From NCBI RefSeq assembly GCF_013450155.1, contig NZ_JACCKD010000005.1, positions 148,012 to 212,011 on the forward strand: a stretch of DNA of 64,000 nt. Reading direction: 5' to 3'. Under the pieces are notes generated by a model. It had not been told where the DNA came from and ran no database searches. It saw only the letters and a list, made by a program, of their open reading frames with translations. The position numbers and the translations under genes were made by a program. Source of the DNA: Haloechinothrix aidingensis. GTDB lineage: Bacteria; Actinomycetota; Actinomycetes; Mycobacteriales; Pseudonocardiaceae. Shown in pieces: positions 43,798-54,712 of the stretch (its first letter is position 1; each line of letters opens with the position of its first letter).

Positions 43798-44445
43798 ATG
43801 ATCCAGGTGTTTCTGGTTGACGACCATGAGGTGGTCCGGCGCGGGCTCGCGGAGCTGCTCGAGTCCGACCCGGAGCTGACTGTGGTCGGTGAGGCCTCTT
43901 CCGTATCGGAGGCCGCCGCCCGGATCCCGCCACTGCGGCCGGATGTTGCCGTGCTCGACGTGCGGCTACCGGACGGCAACGGCGTGGAGCTGTGCCGCGA
44001 CCTCCGCTCGGACATGCCCGAGCTGAACTGCCTGATGCTGACCTCGTTCACCGATGACCAGGCCATGCTGGACGCGATCCTCGCAGGGGCGGGGGGCTAC
44101 GTCATCAAAGACATCAAGGGCGCCGACCTGATCGAGGCCGTACGGGAGGTCGCCAGCGGACGGTCACTGCTGGACAACCGCGCCGCAGCCGCGCTGATGT
44201 CGAAAGTGCGGGACGACGCCACGGACAACGGCCCGCTGGACACCCTCACCGAACGCGAGCGAGACCTCCTCGCCCACATCGGTGAAGGGCTGACCAACCG
44301 GCAGATCGCCCAACGCATGTACCTCGCGGAGAAGACCGTGAAGAACTACGTTTCCCGGCTACTGGCCAAGCTGGGTATGGAACGGCGCACCCAGGTGGCA
44401 GTACTGGCAACCAAACTACAAAGCAACAAGCCACACACCCGCTGA
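43798..44445 (+). CDS. devR: DevR/DosR-type response regulator
   Basis: 215 aa, NarL/FixJ family. Receiver: Asp8 and Asp9, phospho-acceptor Asp54 ([11 protein letters not shown]), Thr82 and Lys104 (YVIKDIKG). The LuxR-type HTH at about 148-210 contains Lys179, Lys182 and Asn183 in [20 protein letters not shown]. These are the residues and numbers known for DNA contact in M. tuberculosis DosR. AAGGG precedes the ATG, and its own promoter carries a DevR-type box. The sensor kinase follows, and the two should form a two-component system activating the boxes listed here. Confidence 0.96.
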   Translation: MIQVFLVDDHEVVRRGLAELLESDPELTVVGEASSVSEAAARIPPLRPDVAVLDVRLPDGNGVELCRDLRSDMPELNCLMLTSFTDDQAMLDAILAGAGGYVIKDIKGADLIEAVREVASGRSLLDNRAAAALMSKVRDDATDNGPLDTLTERERDLLAHIGEGLTNRQIAQRMYLAEKTVKNYVSRLLAKLGMERRTQVAVLATKLQSNKPHTR

Positions 44446-46239
<1,794 letters not shown>

Positions 46240-46260
46240 CGTTCCGGGCTGTCCTGTTCC

Positions 46261-47283
46261 TCAGGTCCCGACGCGGCCCCGGTCATTGCCCGTGAGATCG
46301 CGGCTGAGCTCCTCGACCGGGTAGCGCGGCGTGGGTGGCACCGGGTCGGCGTTGATGGGCGCCCACCCGACGCGCAGCACCATGTGCGGCTGCCCTTCGT
46401 TACCGAGTACCTCCTGCCGCACCAGCTTGCGGGTGTGATCAACCTCCAGTGCCTCGGTGAGCGGGCAGGTCGCCAGCCCGAGGGCAGTCGCGGACAGCAG
46501 CACCGCACTTGTGGCCTCACCGGCACGCAGCACCGCCATCCGGTCATCGGTGACGCTGCCCAGCACGAGCAGGATCCCGGCGTCCTCGGTCGCCGGATGA
46601 TCCGGTGACCGAGGGAGTCGCGGGTTGGCAAAGGCCCGTACCGGCAGCGCGCCGGGCACGGGCTCCGGGTCCGGGGCCGGTGCGTTGCGGGCGGGCACCC
46701 CGGCCGGTGAACCGTGCCGCCCGCTCCAGTGCGCCAGCTCGAGCTGGTAGGCGGCGTCCCTGGCGTGGCTCTGCGCGGCCCGCGCGATCGCGTCGACGAC
46801 GTGCCTGCGCATGTAGGTCTCCCGCACCACCCGGACGGCCACATCCTCGTCGGCAGCACGGGCGGCGAGTAGCGAGCTGTGCGTGGCCGGGACCGGCCAC
46901 GAGCTGTAGTGCCGCCTGTCGGAGCGGCGACGCGGGATCGCGGCAGCCATCGCGATCTCCTCGTCGGCAGGCTCGTGGCGCCGCAGCTCGATGGAGGCGA
47001 GATGGTCCGGCTCCGCTGGGTTCGGCAACCGGTGCACCACTGGGCGCCATCCGAGTGCCGCGAACGCTACCCGGAGGTGGTGCAGCGCGATCCCGCAGCT
47101 CAGGATCAGGTCCCGGCAATCCGGGTCGGTTCGGCGCAGCCACATGCCCGGATCGGCGTACACGTGCACGCTTCGATTCCCGATCCGCCACTGCCACGGC
47201 TGGGTGTTGTGGACCGACGGCGCGCGCCCCGCTAGCGCGAGCGCGGTGGTGAGCGTGTCGCCGTCGGGTAGTCCGCGGTCCAT
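46261..47283 (-). CDS. Acg-family nitroreductase-fold protein (paralog 4)
   Basis: 340 aa from the ATG at 47283. Landmarks: [64 protein letters not shown], and [13 protein letters not shown] near the end. The first half matches the flavin-site loop of Acg proteins well. It is convergent with devS and divergent from the alcohol dehydrogenase gene, with DevR-type boxes between them. Confidence 0.9.
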   Translation of the reverse strand: MDRGLPDGDTLTTALALAGRAPSVHNTQPWQWRIGNRSVHVYADPGMWLRRTDPDCRDLILSCGIALHHLRVAFAALGWRPVVHRLPNPAEPDHLASIELRRHEPADEEIAMAAAIPRRRSDRRHYSSWPVPATHSSLLAARAADEDVAVRVVRETYMRRHVVDAIARAAQSHARDAAYQLELAHWSGRHGSPAGVPARNAPAPDPEPVPGALPVRAFANPRLPRSPDHPATEDAGILLVLGSVTDDRMAVLRAGEATSAVLLSATALGLATCPLTEALEVDHTRKLVRQEVLGNEGQPHMVLRVGWAPINADPVPPTPRYPVEELSRDLTGNDRGRVGT

Positions 47284-47316
47284 AGTTTCCCGCCCTTCAC
47301 CGGCGTTGGTATACCT

Positions 47317-47382
47317 ACACTGGCACGTGCCGGGACAGGCACGGCAGGGACGGAAGGCCCTGGTGCCCGGGACGTTCGCACG
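47317..47382. promoter_or_regulatory. Two DevR-type boxes between Acg paralog 4 and the alcohol dehydrogenase
   Basis: GGGACGGAAGGCCC (47347-47360) reads as GGGCCTTCCGTCCC on the minus strand. There CAGTGT (47322-47317) begins 38 nt after its first G and serves the Acg gene. A second site, GGGACGTTCGCACG (47369-47382), lies nearer the alcohol dehydrogenase but has only one good half and no clear -10. Confidence 0.62.
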
Positions 47383-47421
47383 GGCAGGCCGCCGATCGAC
47401 GTTGTGTGCAAGGAGCGGGCC

Positions 47422-48447
47422 ATGAACCGAGCAGGCGAGCGAGCCGAGACGATGCGGGCCTGGCGGGTGCGGGCGCCCGGACCGATGAGTACCGGCCCGC
47501 TTGTCGAGTGCTCCGAGCCGGTACCGCGCCCGGCTGCCGGTGAGCTGCTGGTGCGGGTGCGCGCCTGCGGCGTGTGCCGCACCGACCTGCACGTCGCGGA
47601 GGGGGACCTTCCTGTGCACCGCCCGGGTGTCGTCCCGGGCCACGAGGTGGTCGGCGAGGTCCTCGCCGGTTCGCGCTCCGACCGCTTCGTGCCTGGCGAC
47701 CGGGTGGGGATTGCCTGGATCCGGGGCACATGCGGAACGTGCCGGTACTGCACGTCCGGTGCCGAGAACCTGTGTCCCGGCTCGACCTATACCGGCTGGG
47801 ACGCCGACGGCGGCTACGCCGAGTTCGCCACGGTCGACGCCGCGTACGCGCACCGCCTTCCCGGCGGGTACTCCGATGGCGAGCTCGCCCCGCTGCTGTG
47901 CGCGGGCATCATCGGGTACCGCGCCCTGCGACGGGCGGACGTACCCGCCGGCGGGCGCCTGGGTATCTACGGCTTCGGCGCCAGCGCCCACCTCGCGGCG
48001 CAGGCGGCGCTGGCCCGCGGCGCCACCGTGCACGTCATGACCCGCAGCGCCACGGCACGCGAGCTGGCGCTCGAGCTGGGCGCCGCCTCCGCGCAGGGCG
48101 CCACCGAGGCACCACCCGAACCGCTCGACTCGGCGATCCTTTTCGCCCCGGTCGGTACGCTCGTGCCCCCGGCGTTGGAGGCCCTTGACCGTGGGGGAAC
48201 GCTGGCCATCGCAGGCATCCACCTGTCCGACGTGCCCGCGCTGAACTACCAGCGACACCTGTTCCTGGAACGCGAGCTCCGCAGCGTGACCGCGAACACG
48301 CGCGCCGACGCCACTGAGTTCCTCGACCTCGCGGCCACGAAGCGCTTCCGGCTACACACCACCAGCTACCCACTGTCCGAGGCGGACACCGCACTGGCTG
48401 ACCTGGCTGCTGACCGGGTCACGGGGGCAGCCGTGCTGGTGGCGTGA
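47422..48447 (+). CDS. Zinc-dependent alcohol dehydrogenase
   Basis: 341 aa from the ATG at 47422 (AAGGAG 6 nt upstream). Catalytic zinc residues are in [15 protein letters not shown] and GHEVVGEV; the structural zinc site is [15 protein letters not shown]. The NAD(P) fold shows [17 protein letters not shown]. The group includes AdhA (Rv1862)-like enzymes. It could reoxidise NADH by reducing aldehydes when oxygen is short. The promoter side carries DevR-type boxes. Confidence 0.91.
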   Translation: MNRAGERAETMRAWRVRAPGPMSTGPLVECSEPVPRPAAGELLVRVRACGVCRTDLHVAEGDLPVHRPGVVPGHEVVGEVLAGSRSDRFVPGDRVGIAWIRGTCGTCRYCTSGAENLCPGSTYTGWDADGGYAEFATVDAAYAHRLPGGYSDGELAPLLCAGIIGYRALRRADVPAGGRLGIYGFGASAHLAAQAALARGATVHVMTRSATARELALELGAASAQGATEAPPEPLDSAILFAPVGTLVPPALEALDRGGTLAIAGIHLSDVPALNYQRHLFLERELRSVTANTRADATEFLDLAATKRFRLHTTSYPLSEADTALADLAADRVTGAAVLVA

Positions 48448-48523
48448 CAGCGCCTGCCCGCAGGCTACGCGGCCGTGCATGCGGGGCGATACGGTCGTAC
48501 GGCCCCGCACACCTGCCACGAAC

Positions 48524-48955
48524 TCAGCTGCCGTTGGTTACCGGGATACGGTGAACCGGCGACTCCGGCTCTCCAACCGAAAGCGACACGGTCAGGATTC
48601 CCTTGTCGTAGTGAGCCTCGACATCATCCTCCCTGGCACCCTGGGGAAGGTCGACCGTCCGTACGAACGATCCGTAACTGAACTCCGAACGTGCCTTACC
48701 CTGGCTCCGTTCCTCCCGCTGGGCCTTGATGGTGAGCCGCCCGTCGTGGACCGTGATCTCGATGTCCTTGTCCGGGTCGAGGCCGGGAAGCTCGGCCCGA
48801 ATCACATAGCTGCCCTCGGCGAGCTCATCCTCTACCCGGATGAGGCGGCTGTCCAGAATCGGGCGCATCCACGCCAGAGACGGGACGCTGTCGAACAGGT
48901 CCGTCACGTCGGGGACTATCGAGTGTCGCTGGTGGCGTGTGGGAAGAAGGCTCAT
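48524..48955 (-). CDS. hspX: HspX/Acr-type alpha-crystallin small heat-shock protein
   Basis: 143 aa from the ATG at 48955 (AGAGGAG upstream). Close match to the M. tuberculosis 16-kDa antigen (144 aa): PDVTDLFDSVPSLAWMRP, then RLIRVEDELAEGSYVIRAELPG, DPDKDIEITVHDGRLTIKAQ, SEFSYGSFVRTVDLP and YDKGILTVSLSV. It acts as an ATP-independent chaperone in non-growing cells. It is divergent from an Acg-type gene with several DevR-type boxes between them, the same order as Rv2031c/Rv2032. Confidence 0.95.
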   Translation of the reverse strand: MSLLPTRHQRHSIVPDVTDLFDSVPSLAWMRPILDSRLIRVEDELAEGSYVIRAELPGLDPDKDIEITVHDGRLTIKAQREERSQGKARSEFSYGSFVRTVDLPQGAREDDVEAHYDKGILTVSLSVGEPESPVHRIPVTNGS

Positions 48956-48991
48956 CACAGCTCCTCTGATCGTGTGGTCGGTACACCGCGG

Positions 48992-49109
48992 ATTCCACCC
49001 CTGTCGCGCACTATCACCTAGGGGCCGTCGTCCTATCCGTGCGGGACGTTGGTCCGCACGGAGGGGACCCGTCATCGGCGGGCGCCATCCCGCTAAGGAC
49101 CAATGGCCC
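48992..49109. promoter_or_regulatory. Three DevR-type boxes between hspX and acg
   Basis: Sites are GGGGCCGTCGTCCT (49021-49034), GGGACGTTGGTCCG (49043-49056) and AGGACCAATGGCCC (49096-49109). On the minus strand TGGAAT (48997-48992) begins 37 nt after the start of the first site and is a fitting -10 for hspX. M. tuberculosis hspX is also preceded by more than one DosR box. Confidence 0.72.
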
Positions 49110-49199
49110 GGGTAGCGGTGTCGGCAGGCCCTGCTCACACACCGGTCTCCCGCACTGCAATCGGGTGTGAGCAACTCAGCTGACTGCGAGGAGAACGTC

Positions 49200-49985
49200 A
49201 TGACCGTGACAGCACCGCCACTCGATCGCGCGCAGAGCCAGGCCGGAGTACACCAGTGGTCGCCCGCCGAGAAGGGTGTACTGGTACGCGCCGCCTGCCG
49301 CTCTCCCTACGCGGAGTTCGCCACGCCGTGGTCCGTCGACTTCGACGGCGCAACCGCCCACGTGCTGCAGCGCGAGCACGTGCGCCCCGTCTCGCACCGA
49401 GACCAGATGCTGGCCTGCGGTGCGGCAGGAGCGACCCTCGCGACAGCGTTCCGGATCCTGGGGTGGCATGCATACCCGGAGCTGCTACCCAACGCGCTGC
49501 GGCCGAATATCGCCGTGCGGTTGACCGCTTCGAAACGGCACCGGATCACCCGGCGTGACATCGCGCTGTACGCCGCCATATTCCACGCCGTTCCGACCCG
49601 CGAGCCGCAGGATATAGCCGAACTTCCGAAGTCCCTGACCGCCGAGCTGCTCGCCTGCTCGGTCGCCGGATGCACGTCGGTCGAAGTCGTGTCCGCCGGG
49701 TCCCGGGAGGCCAGACGTGCCAGCGTCGATTCCGGGCTACTGGTGTGCACCGCGGACGACACCACACGGGACCACCTGGCCGCCGGATTCCTAATGCAAA
49801 TCCTTCGGCTGATCGCCGGAAGCCGGGGTTGGGCCACGCACCTGGTCACCGGGCGATTCTCCGCGGACAAGGCGCGCAGGCATCGGCTCCACACGGATGA
49901 TGTACCGCAGCTGGTGCTACAGGTCGGCCCGAGCCCGGCGGACGAGTCCGGCGCGAACGGCGACATTCCATCCGCCGCGCGGTGA
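49200..49985 (+). CDS. acg: Acg-type nitroreductase-fold protein (paralog 5), hspX neighbour
   Basis: 261 aa from the ATG at 49200 (GAGGAG upstream). Family landmarks are weaker: CRSPYAEFATPWSVDF near the start, MLACGAAGATLATAFRILGW, ITRRDIALYAAIFHAVPTREPQD and PQLVLQVGPSP. It is about 60-70 residues shorter than paralogs 1, 3 and 4. Position and divergent promoter match mycobacterial acg (Rv2032). Activity is uncertain because parts of the flavin site look altered. Confidence 0.8.
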   Translation: MTVTAPPLDRAQSQAGVHQWSPAEKGVLVRAACRSPYAEFATPWSVDFDGATAHVLQREHVRPVSHRDQMLACGAAGATLATAFRILGWHAYPELLPNALRPNIAVRLTASKRHRITRRDIALYAAIFHAVPTREPQDIAELPKSLTAELLACSVAGCTSVEVVSAGSREARRASVDSGLLVCTADDTTRDHLAAGFLMQILRLIAGSRGWATHLVTGRFSADKARRHRLHTDDVPQLVLQVGPSPADESGANGDIPSAAR

Positions 49986-50060
49986 CGTGCGACGGCAACG
50001 AAACCGGCAAACACGCTCGTGTCGCCGCGGGCGGCGCCGGACAGCGAACAGGAGCACACC

Positions 50061-50663
50061 ATGAAGGCACGCGAACTTATGACCAGTCCCGCAATCCGTG
50101 TCCGGGAGAGCACACCTGCGCGAGAGGCAACGGCACTTCTCACCGAGCACGCTTTCGCTTCCCTGCCGGTCGTCGACGAGCACGACCGAGTCGTCGGGAT
50201 CTTCACCGAGTACGAAGCGTTGCGTGATTTCGGGGGGACAGCGAGCGGCGCCGAGCGCGCAGTCGGATCCGTGATGACCGCGCCAGTCGAGGTCGTGACA
50301 CTGGAGACGGACGTGTCGGAGGTCGCCAAGCACATGCTGGCAGACCGGCTCCGCTGCATTCCCGTCGTCGACGACGATCAATTGGTCGGTGTCATCAGCC
50401 GCCGTGACCTGCTGCGCACATTGGTACGCCGGGATGACGTCGTCGCGGCCCACCTGCGTACCCGCCTGGAGAACTACTCGGGGGCGCAGGACTACTGGAC
50501 GGTGTCGGTCACCGGTGGCGTGGTCACAGTGAGCGGCGAGTTCCGCGACACGGCCGAACGACAACTCGTCGAGGCATTGGTGCGCACCGAACCCGGTGTG
50601 CTGGAGGTGGAGACAGTCACCCCACACGTGCGGTACCGGCCGAGCCCGGTGGAGCACTTCTGA
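50061..50663 (+). CDS. CBS-pair protein with C-terminal BON domain
   Basis: 200 aa from the ATG at 50061 (AGGAG upstream). Two CBS motifs: MTSPAIRVRESTPAREATALL with ASLPVVDEHDRVVGIFTEYE, and MTAPVEVVTLETDVSEVAKHML with IPVVDDDQLVGVISRRDLL. A BON domain follows (YWTVSVTGGVVTVSGEFRDTAER). CBS pairs bind adenosyl ligands; Hrp1 (Rv2626c) is the DosR-regulon CBS protein of M. tuberculosis. It follows acg by 75 bp and is probably cotranscribed. Confidence 0.9.
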   Translation: MKARELMTSPAIRVRESTPAREATALLTEHAFASLPVVDEHDRVVGIFTEYEALRDFGGTASGAERAVGSVMTAPVEVVTLETDVSEVAKHMLADRLRCIPVVDDDQLVGVISRRDLLRTLVRRDDVVAAHLRTRLENYSGAQDYWTVSVTGGVVTVSGEFRDTAERQLVEALVRTEPGVLEVETVTPHVRYRPSPVEHF

Positions 50664-50672
50664 CCGGTCACG

Positions 50673-50864
50673 TCACCACATCTGATTCGTCTCGTCGTTC
50701 TGGGGATCGCCGGACACGCGGGCCTTGCGTACCAGGGCCTGCGTACTTTCGCCCATCTCCGCCAGCTCGCTCGGATGGTCGACAACGACAACGCACCGCT
50801 CATGCAGCCGTACGATATCGCCCGCCGCCCCGAATCCCGACAGGGCACGAAGTCCCCGGACCAA
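50673..50864 (-). CDS. Possible small protein overlapping the promoter of the kinase gene
   Basis: An open frame of 63 codons with GC-rich third positions in its second half (DHPSELAEMGESTQALVRKARVSGDPQNDE). The only ATG lies on top of DevR-type boxes and no ribosome site is visible, so the real start is unclear. It may be a short gene, a remnant or chance. Family not recognised. Confidence 0.25.
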   Translation of the reverse strand: MVRGLRALSGFGAAGDIVRLHERCVVVVDHPSELAEMGESTQALVRKARVSGDPQNDETNQMW

Positions 50865-50884
50865 TGGACCACGACCTCTACGTT
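50843..50884 (+). promoter_or_regulatory. Tandem DevR-type boxes and -10 of the Rv2004c-like gene
   Basis: GGGCACGAAGTCCC (50843-50856) is followed directly by CGGACCAATGGACC (50857-50870), which matches the hspX/acg site AGGACCAATGGCCC at 12 of 14 positions. TACGTT (50879-50884) begins 36 nt after the first G. The same hexamer is used in front of the hibernation factor. Confidence 0.68.
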
Positions 50885-50914
50885 CGGCCCGCCCCTGCGA
50901 GTCAGGCTGGCGTC

Positions 50915-52396
50915 ATGGACACCGCGCAATCGCCCCCGCACGCAGCGCTCCAGACGACCGGATGGGTCGAGGTACGGGAGACGCACGCCGGCACCGTCTT
51001 CCTGGTCGGCGAGCGCGCCTACAAGATGAAAAAGCCACTCGATCTCGGTTTCCTCGACTTCACCCGTGTGGAGAACCGCGTCAGATCCTGCCACCGGGAA
51101 ATCGAGCTCAACCGGAGGCTCTCGCCCGACGTTTATCTGGGATCTGCGGAGATGCTCGGACCCGGGCGGGAGCGGGAACCGTTCGTGGTCATGCTACGGA
51201 TGCCTGCGGCGCGCCGGCTGTCCACGCTGGTCGAGAATGGTTACGACGTCAGCGAAGCGATTTACCAGCTGGCCGCGCTACTCGCACGATTCCACGAGTG
51301 TGCCGAGCGTGGGCACCACATCTCCGCCGCGGGCACCCGCGACGCCCTGTATGCCCGCTGGCAGGCGAGCTTAGATCAGGTACGTCACTTCCGGGGTGCC
51401 GTCCTGGATCCTCGCGTGTTCAACCACATCGAGCACCACGCCCTCACGTTCCTTCGCGGGCGCGACGCGCTGTTCGACAGCAGAATCGCCGCGAACAAGC
51501 TTGTCGACGGGCACGGCGACCTACTCGCCGATGACATCTTCCTACTCGACGACGGTCCCCGGGTGCTCGACTGCCTGGAGTTCGATGACCAGCTGCGCTG
51601 GGTTGACGTTATTGACGACATAGCCTTCCTGGCCATGGACCTGGAACGGCTCGGGTCACCCGCGCTGGCAGGGTCTCTTCTGGACACATACGCGGAGATA
51701 TCAGCGGACCCGTCCTGCGCGGCGTTACGCCATCACTACATCGCGTACCGGGCGTTCGTACGGTGCAAGGTCGCCTGCATACGGTACGCCCAGTCGGACG
51801 ACCCCTCGGCGGAACTAGCACGCCAGCACGCCGATCTGGCGTTGCGGCACCTACGCGAGGGTGAGGTACGGCTGGTGCTCGTCGGCGGACTGCCCGGCTC
51901 GGGCAAGTCGACACTCGGCGAGCAGCTCGCCGGCCGCCTGGACGCAGCGCTGCTAAACACCGACCGGATACGCAAGGAGCTCGCCGGAATCGACTCGCAG
52001 GACGGTTCGTCCTCCGAATTCGAGTGCGGCATCTACGCCCGTACGCACACCGAGCGCACCTACCGTGAAGTTATCGACCGAGCACGGGCGCTGCTGGCCC
52101 AGGGCCGGAGCGTGGTGCTCGACGCTTCATGGACCAGCCGGGCGCATCGCTCCCTGGCCGCCGAAGCGGCCAGCGACACGCACGCTCGCCTGGTCCCGCT
52201 GCGGTGCTGGGTACCGCCGCCGACCGCGGCGGACCGGCTCGACAGCCGCGTAGGTTCGGTCTCGGACGCAACCCTGGAGATCGCGAGCCGGATGGCCGCG
52301 CAGGCAGACCCCTGGCCGGATGCTTACACGATCAACACGGACGGCCCCGTGTCCGCGTCGCTCGAGCAAGCCCTCGACCGGTGTCTCACTGCATGA
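50915..52396 (+). CDS. Aminoglycoside-phosphotransferase-like/AAA kinase fusion, Rv2004c type
   Basis: 493 aa from the ATG at 50915. The N-terminal domain (about 1-320) looks like the APH/maltokinase fold (GTVFLVGERAYKMKKPLDLGFLDF; VDGHGDLLADDIFLLDDGPRVLDCLEFDD). The C-terminal domain (about 330-490) is an AAA_33 P-loop kinase with Walker A LVGGLPGSGKSTLGEQLAG and a RxxRKEL-type motif, TDRIRKELAG. Rv2004c of M. tuberculosis, a DosR-regulon protein, has this architecture and similar length. The substrate is unknown. Tandem DevR-type boxes precede it. Confidence 0.88.
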   Translation: MDTAQSPPHAALQTTGWVEVRETHAGTVFLVGERAYKMKKPLDLGFLDFTRVENRVRSCHREIELNRRLSPDVYLGSAEMLGPGREREPFVVMLRMPAARRLSTLVENGYDVSEAIYQLAALLARFHECAERGHHISAAGTRDALYARWQASLDQVRHFRGAVLDPRVFNHIEHHALTFLRGRDALFDSRIAANKLVDGHGDLLADDIFLLDDGPRVLDCLEFDDQLRWVDVIDDIAFLAMDLERLGSPALAGSLLDTYAEISADPSCAALRHHYIAYRAFVRCKVACIRYAQSDDPSAELARQHADLALRHLREGEVRLVLVGGLPGSGKSTLGEQLAGRLDAALLNTDRIRKELAGIDSQDGSSSEFECGIYARTHTERTYREVIDRARALLAQGRSVVLDASWTSRAHRSLAAEAASDTHARLVPLRCWVPPPTAADRLDSRVGSVSDATLEIASRMAAQADPWPDAYTINTDGPVSASLEQALDRCLTA

Positions 52397-52500
52397 TGCT
52401 CCACCCGCCCGGCCACCCAGGTGATATGTCCGGGACACACCGGAAGCTGGCGCCGGCCGGCCTTGCCTGGGTCCCATACCGACGTCGTAGGCACAGCTGT

Positions 52501-52533
52501 ACACCAACCGGCCGCGGTGTTACGGTGACTGAG
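52501..52533 (+). promoter_or_regulatory. Leaderless promoter and inverted repeat of the gntR operon
   Basis: ACACC and GGTGT arms flank a 10-nt centre (52501-52520). TACGGT (52521-52526) is a good -10, and the GTG start of gntR lies 7 nt after it. The repeat overlaps the promoter, suggesting autoregulation. Confidence 0.6.
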
Positions 52534-53261
52534 TGGCTCACCCACCGACCAACACCGCACTCACCCGCGAGACGCTGGTGGACGCCGTCGAGCGGAACCT
52601 GCGCCAGGAGATCCTCGCGGGCACCTACACGTCCGGGCAGTACCTGCCGCCCACCCGCGAGCTGGCCGAGCGGTACGACGTGACCAGGACGACCCTCAAG
52701 CACGCGCTGATGCGGCTGTCCCAGGCCGGCCTGGTGGAGACCAAACACGGCGTCGGAACCCGGGTGCGGGACTACGAGAGGCAGGGCGGGCTCGAGCTGT
52801 TACCCATGCTGGTGGCGGAGAACGCCCCCGGCTGGGTGCGCTCGGTGTTCGAGGTGCGTACCGAGATCGGCGCGACGATCGCCGTGCGCGCAGCACGCGA
52901 CGCATCCGAGCACCACAGGCAGCGGCTGGGCACCCTGGCGCGGCAGCTACGCGAGGCGCCGGACGCCGACGCCGCGCAGATCACCGAGTGCGAGTGGCAC
53001 CGGGAACTGGCCGCCGCCACCGGCAACCGGGTCTACCCCCTGCTGATCAACCTCGTGCTGGATACGTACCTGCGCCAGCGGCACGCCGTGCGCGGCGCAT
53101 TCGACGAGCCTGCCGCGGCGGCCGACCGGCTGGACCCGCTGTCCGAGGCGGTGTGTTCGGGCGCGGACGCGGAAACCGTGCGCTCCAGGGCGACGGACTA
53201 CCTGGAGCGCACCGCCCAGCTGATGATCGAGAGCATGCTCGCCCGCGGAGGTGACCAATGA
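52533..53261 (+). CDS. FadR-like GntR family regulator, Rv0494-like
   Basis: 242 aa. N-terminal winged HTH (about 15-80): VDAVERNLRQEILAGTYTSGQYLPPTRELAERYDVTRTTLKHALMRLSQAGLVETKHGVGTRV. C-terminal all-helical FCD domain with metal-type His residues (ECEWHRELAAATGNR). The length equals that of the lipid-responsive regulator Rv0494 as I recall it, and the next two genes follow the same order. It is read from a leaderless GTG and overlaps the next gene (ATGA). Confidence 0.9.
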   Translation: MAHPPTNTALTRETLVDAVERNLRQEILAGTYTSGQYLPPTRELAERYDVTRTTLKHALMRLSQAGLVETKHGVGTRVRDYERQGGLELLPMLVAENAPGWVRSVFEVRTEIGATIAVRAARDASEHHRQRLGTLARQLREAPDADAAQITECEWHRELAAATGNRVYPLLINLVLDTYLRQRHAVRGAFDEPAAAADRLDPLSEAVCSGADAETVRSRATDYLERTAQLMIESMLARGGDQ

Positions 53262-54691
53262 CAGCGAACACCCTGCACACCACGTTCAGCGAGACCATGG
53301 CGGGCCAGTGCCGGATCAGTGACACCGGGTCCCGCACGAGCTGCAGGCTGGACCTGGACGTCACCGTCGCCGAGCTGTTGCATCCGATGGCCGACACCGT
53401 GGCGGACCTGCGCGGGCGCGTCACCGTACCCGGCCTGGCCGAGGGCTCCGCCGCGCACGGGACGTTGCACATCGCGCCGCTGACGCGCAAGCGGCTGCGC
53501 TACCAGCTCGACTTCACCGCGCTCGACGGGCGCGCGCTCCACCTGGACGGCTGGAAGTCGGTCAGCTTCAAGCGCCCGCTCCGCTCGATGACCACGCTGC
53601 CCGCCACGATCACCGACGAGTCCGGTCAGGTCGTCGCCGAGACGGTTGTGCGCTTCTCGATCCCCCGCCACCTGTGGCCGATGCTACGCAGCTTCCGGCT
53701 CCGCAGGAACAGGCAGTCTCATGTGGACGACTTGCTGCCCCGCTGGGACGGCACGCCAGGCAGGCTCGAGGTGTGGTACACGACGTTGACCGACCCGGAC
53801 ACGGGCACCGGTGTCTGGGTCCATCACGAGCTCGTCGCGCCCAGTGACAGCGGCCCGGCCCGGCTGCACGGATGGGCCGCGGTCTTCCCTCCTGACGGTC
53901 CGCCGGTCCTGGACCGGTTCGGGCCGCGGGACTGGCACCCGCCGCGGCACGGCTGGATCGCCGACACATCCGATGTCACGATCTCGCCGACGCACCTGCG
54001 CGGGACGGCAGGACAGATCGAATGGGACCTGCACGCCGAGCCGTCCGGACCGACACTGTTCACGTTCCCGCAATGGGCGTGGCGCACCGGCGTACTACCC
54101 GGAGCCCAGGTCGTCCCGCGCCCCGCGGAACGCTTTCGCGGCGCCATCCGGTACCAGGGCCACAACCTGCACCTCGCCGATGCTCCCGGCGCGACCGCGC
54201 ACATATACGGGCACGGCAACGCCCGGCGGTGGGCATGGCTGCACGCGGACCTCGGGGACGGGGACGTCGCCGAGGTCGTGGCCGCCGTGTCCACCCGGCC
54301 GGGGTTGCGGCGGCTGCCGCCCCTGCCGTTCGTGCGGCTGCGCATCGGCGGGCGGGAGCTTCCCGCCGGGGACACGCTGCTCGCTGCGCTGCGGTTGAAA
54401 GCCGACGTCGGCCTACCGACCTGGCGGGTGTGGGGCAGGTCGGGGGAGTACTGGCTGCACATCGAGGTGACCCAGCCTCCGGAGGACACAGTGGACGTGG
54501 ACTACCGGAACCCGGACGGCAGCCCGGCTGTGTGCCACAACACGGAGCGGGCGCACGCTCACCTCGTCGTGCAGCGCCGCACCGGCGGGCGGTGGACTAC
54601 CTATCGCGAGTGGACCCTGGACGGGACCGCGCACGCCGAGGTCGGTTCCGGCGTCACCGACGGCAGCGGCCACGAACGTGGCAGCCACTGA
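53258..54691 (+). CDS. Conserved hypothetical protein of the GMC-oxidoreductase operon
   Basis: 477 aa without signal peptide or clear membrane segment. The first 140 residues are beta-rich (DLDVTVAELLHPMADTVADLRGRVTVPGLAEG; LHIAPLTRKRLRYQLDFTALDG), like a lipocalin- or cyclase-type barrel, and a second region also looks like a beta sandwich. I do not recognise a named family. It sits where Rv0493c sits in M. tuberculosis. Overlap with gntR and the short gap to the oxidoreductase suggest a shared function, perhaps in sterol or fatty-alcohol metabolism. Confidence 0.8.
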   Translation: MTANTLHTTFSETMAGQCRISDTGSRTSCRLDLDVTVAELLHPMADTVADLRGRVTVPGLAEGSAAHGTLHIAPLTRKRLRYQLDFTALDGRALHLDGWKSVSFKRPLRSMTTLPATITDESGQVVAETVVRFSIPRHLWPMLRSFRLRRNRQSHVDDLLPRWDGTPGRLEVWYTTLTDPDTGTGVWVHHELVAPSDSGPARLHGWAAVFPPDGPPVLDRFGPRDWHPPRHGWIADTSDVTISPTHLRGTAGQIEWDLHAEPSGPTLFTFPQWAWRTGVLPGAQVVPRPAERFRGAIRYQGHNLHLADAPGATAHIYGHGNARRWAWLHADLGDGDVAEVVAAVSTRPGLRRLPPLPFVRLRIGGRELPAGDTLLAALRLKADVGLPTWRVWGRSGEYWLHIEVTQPPEDTVDVDYRNPDGSPAVCHNTERAHAHLVVQRRTGGRWTTYREWTLDGTAHAEVGSGVTDGSGHERGSH

Positions 54692-54712
54692 ACCCACGTA
54701 GAAGGTGACGGG

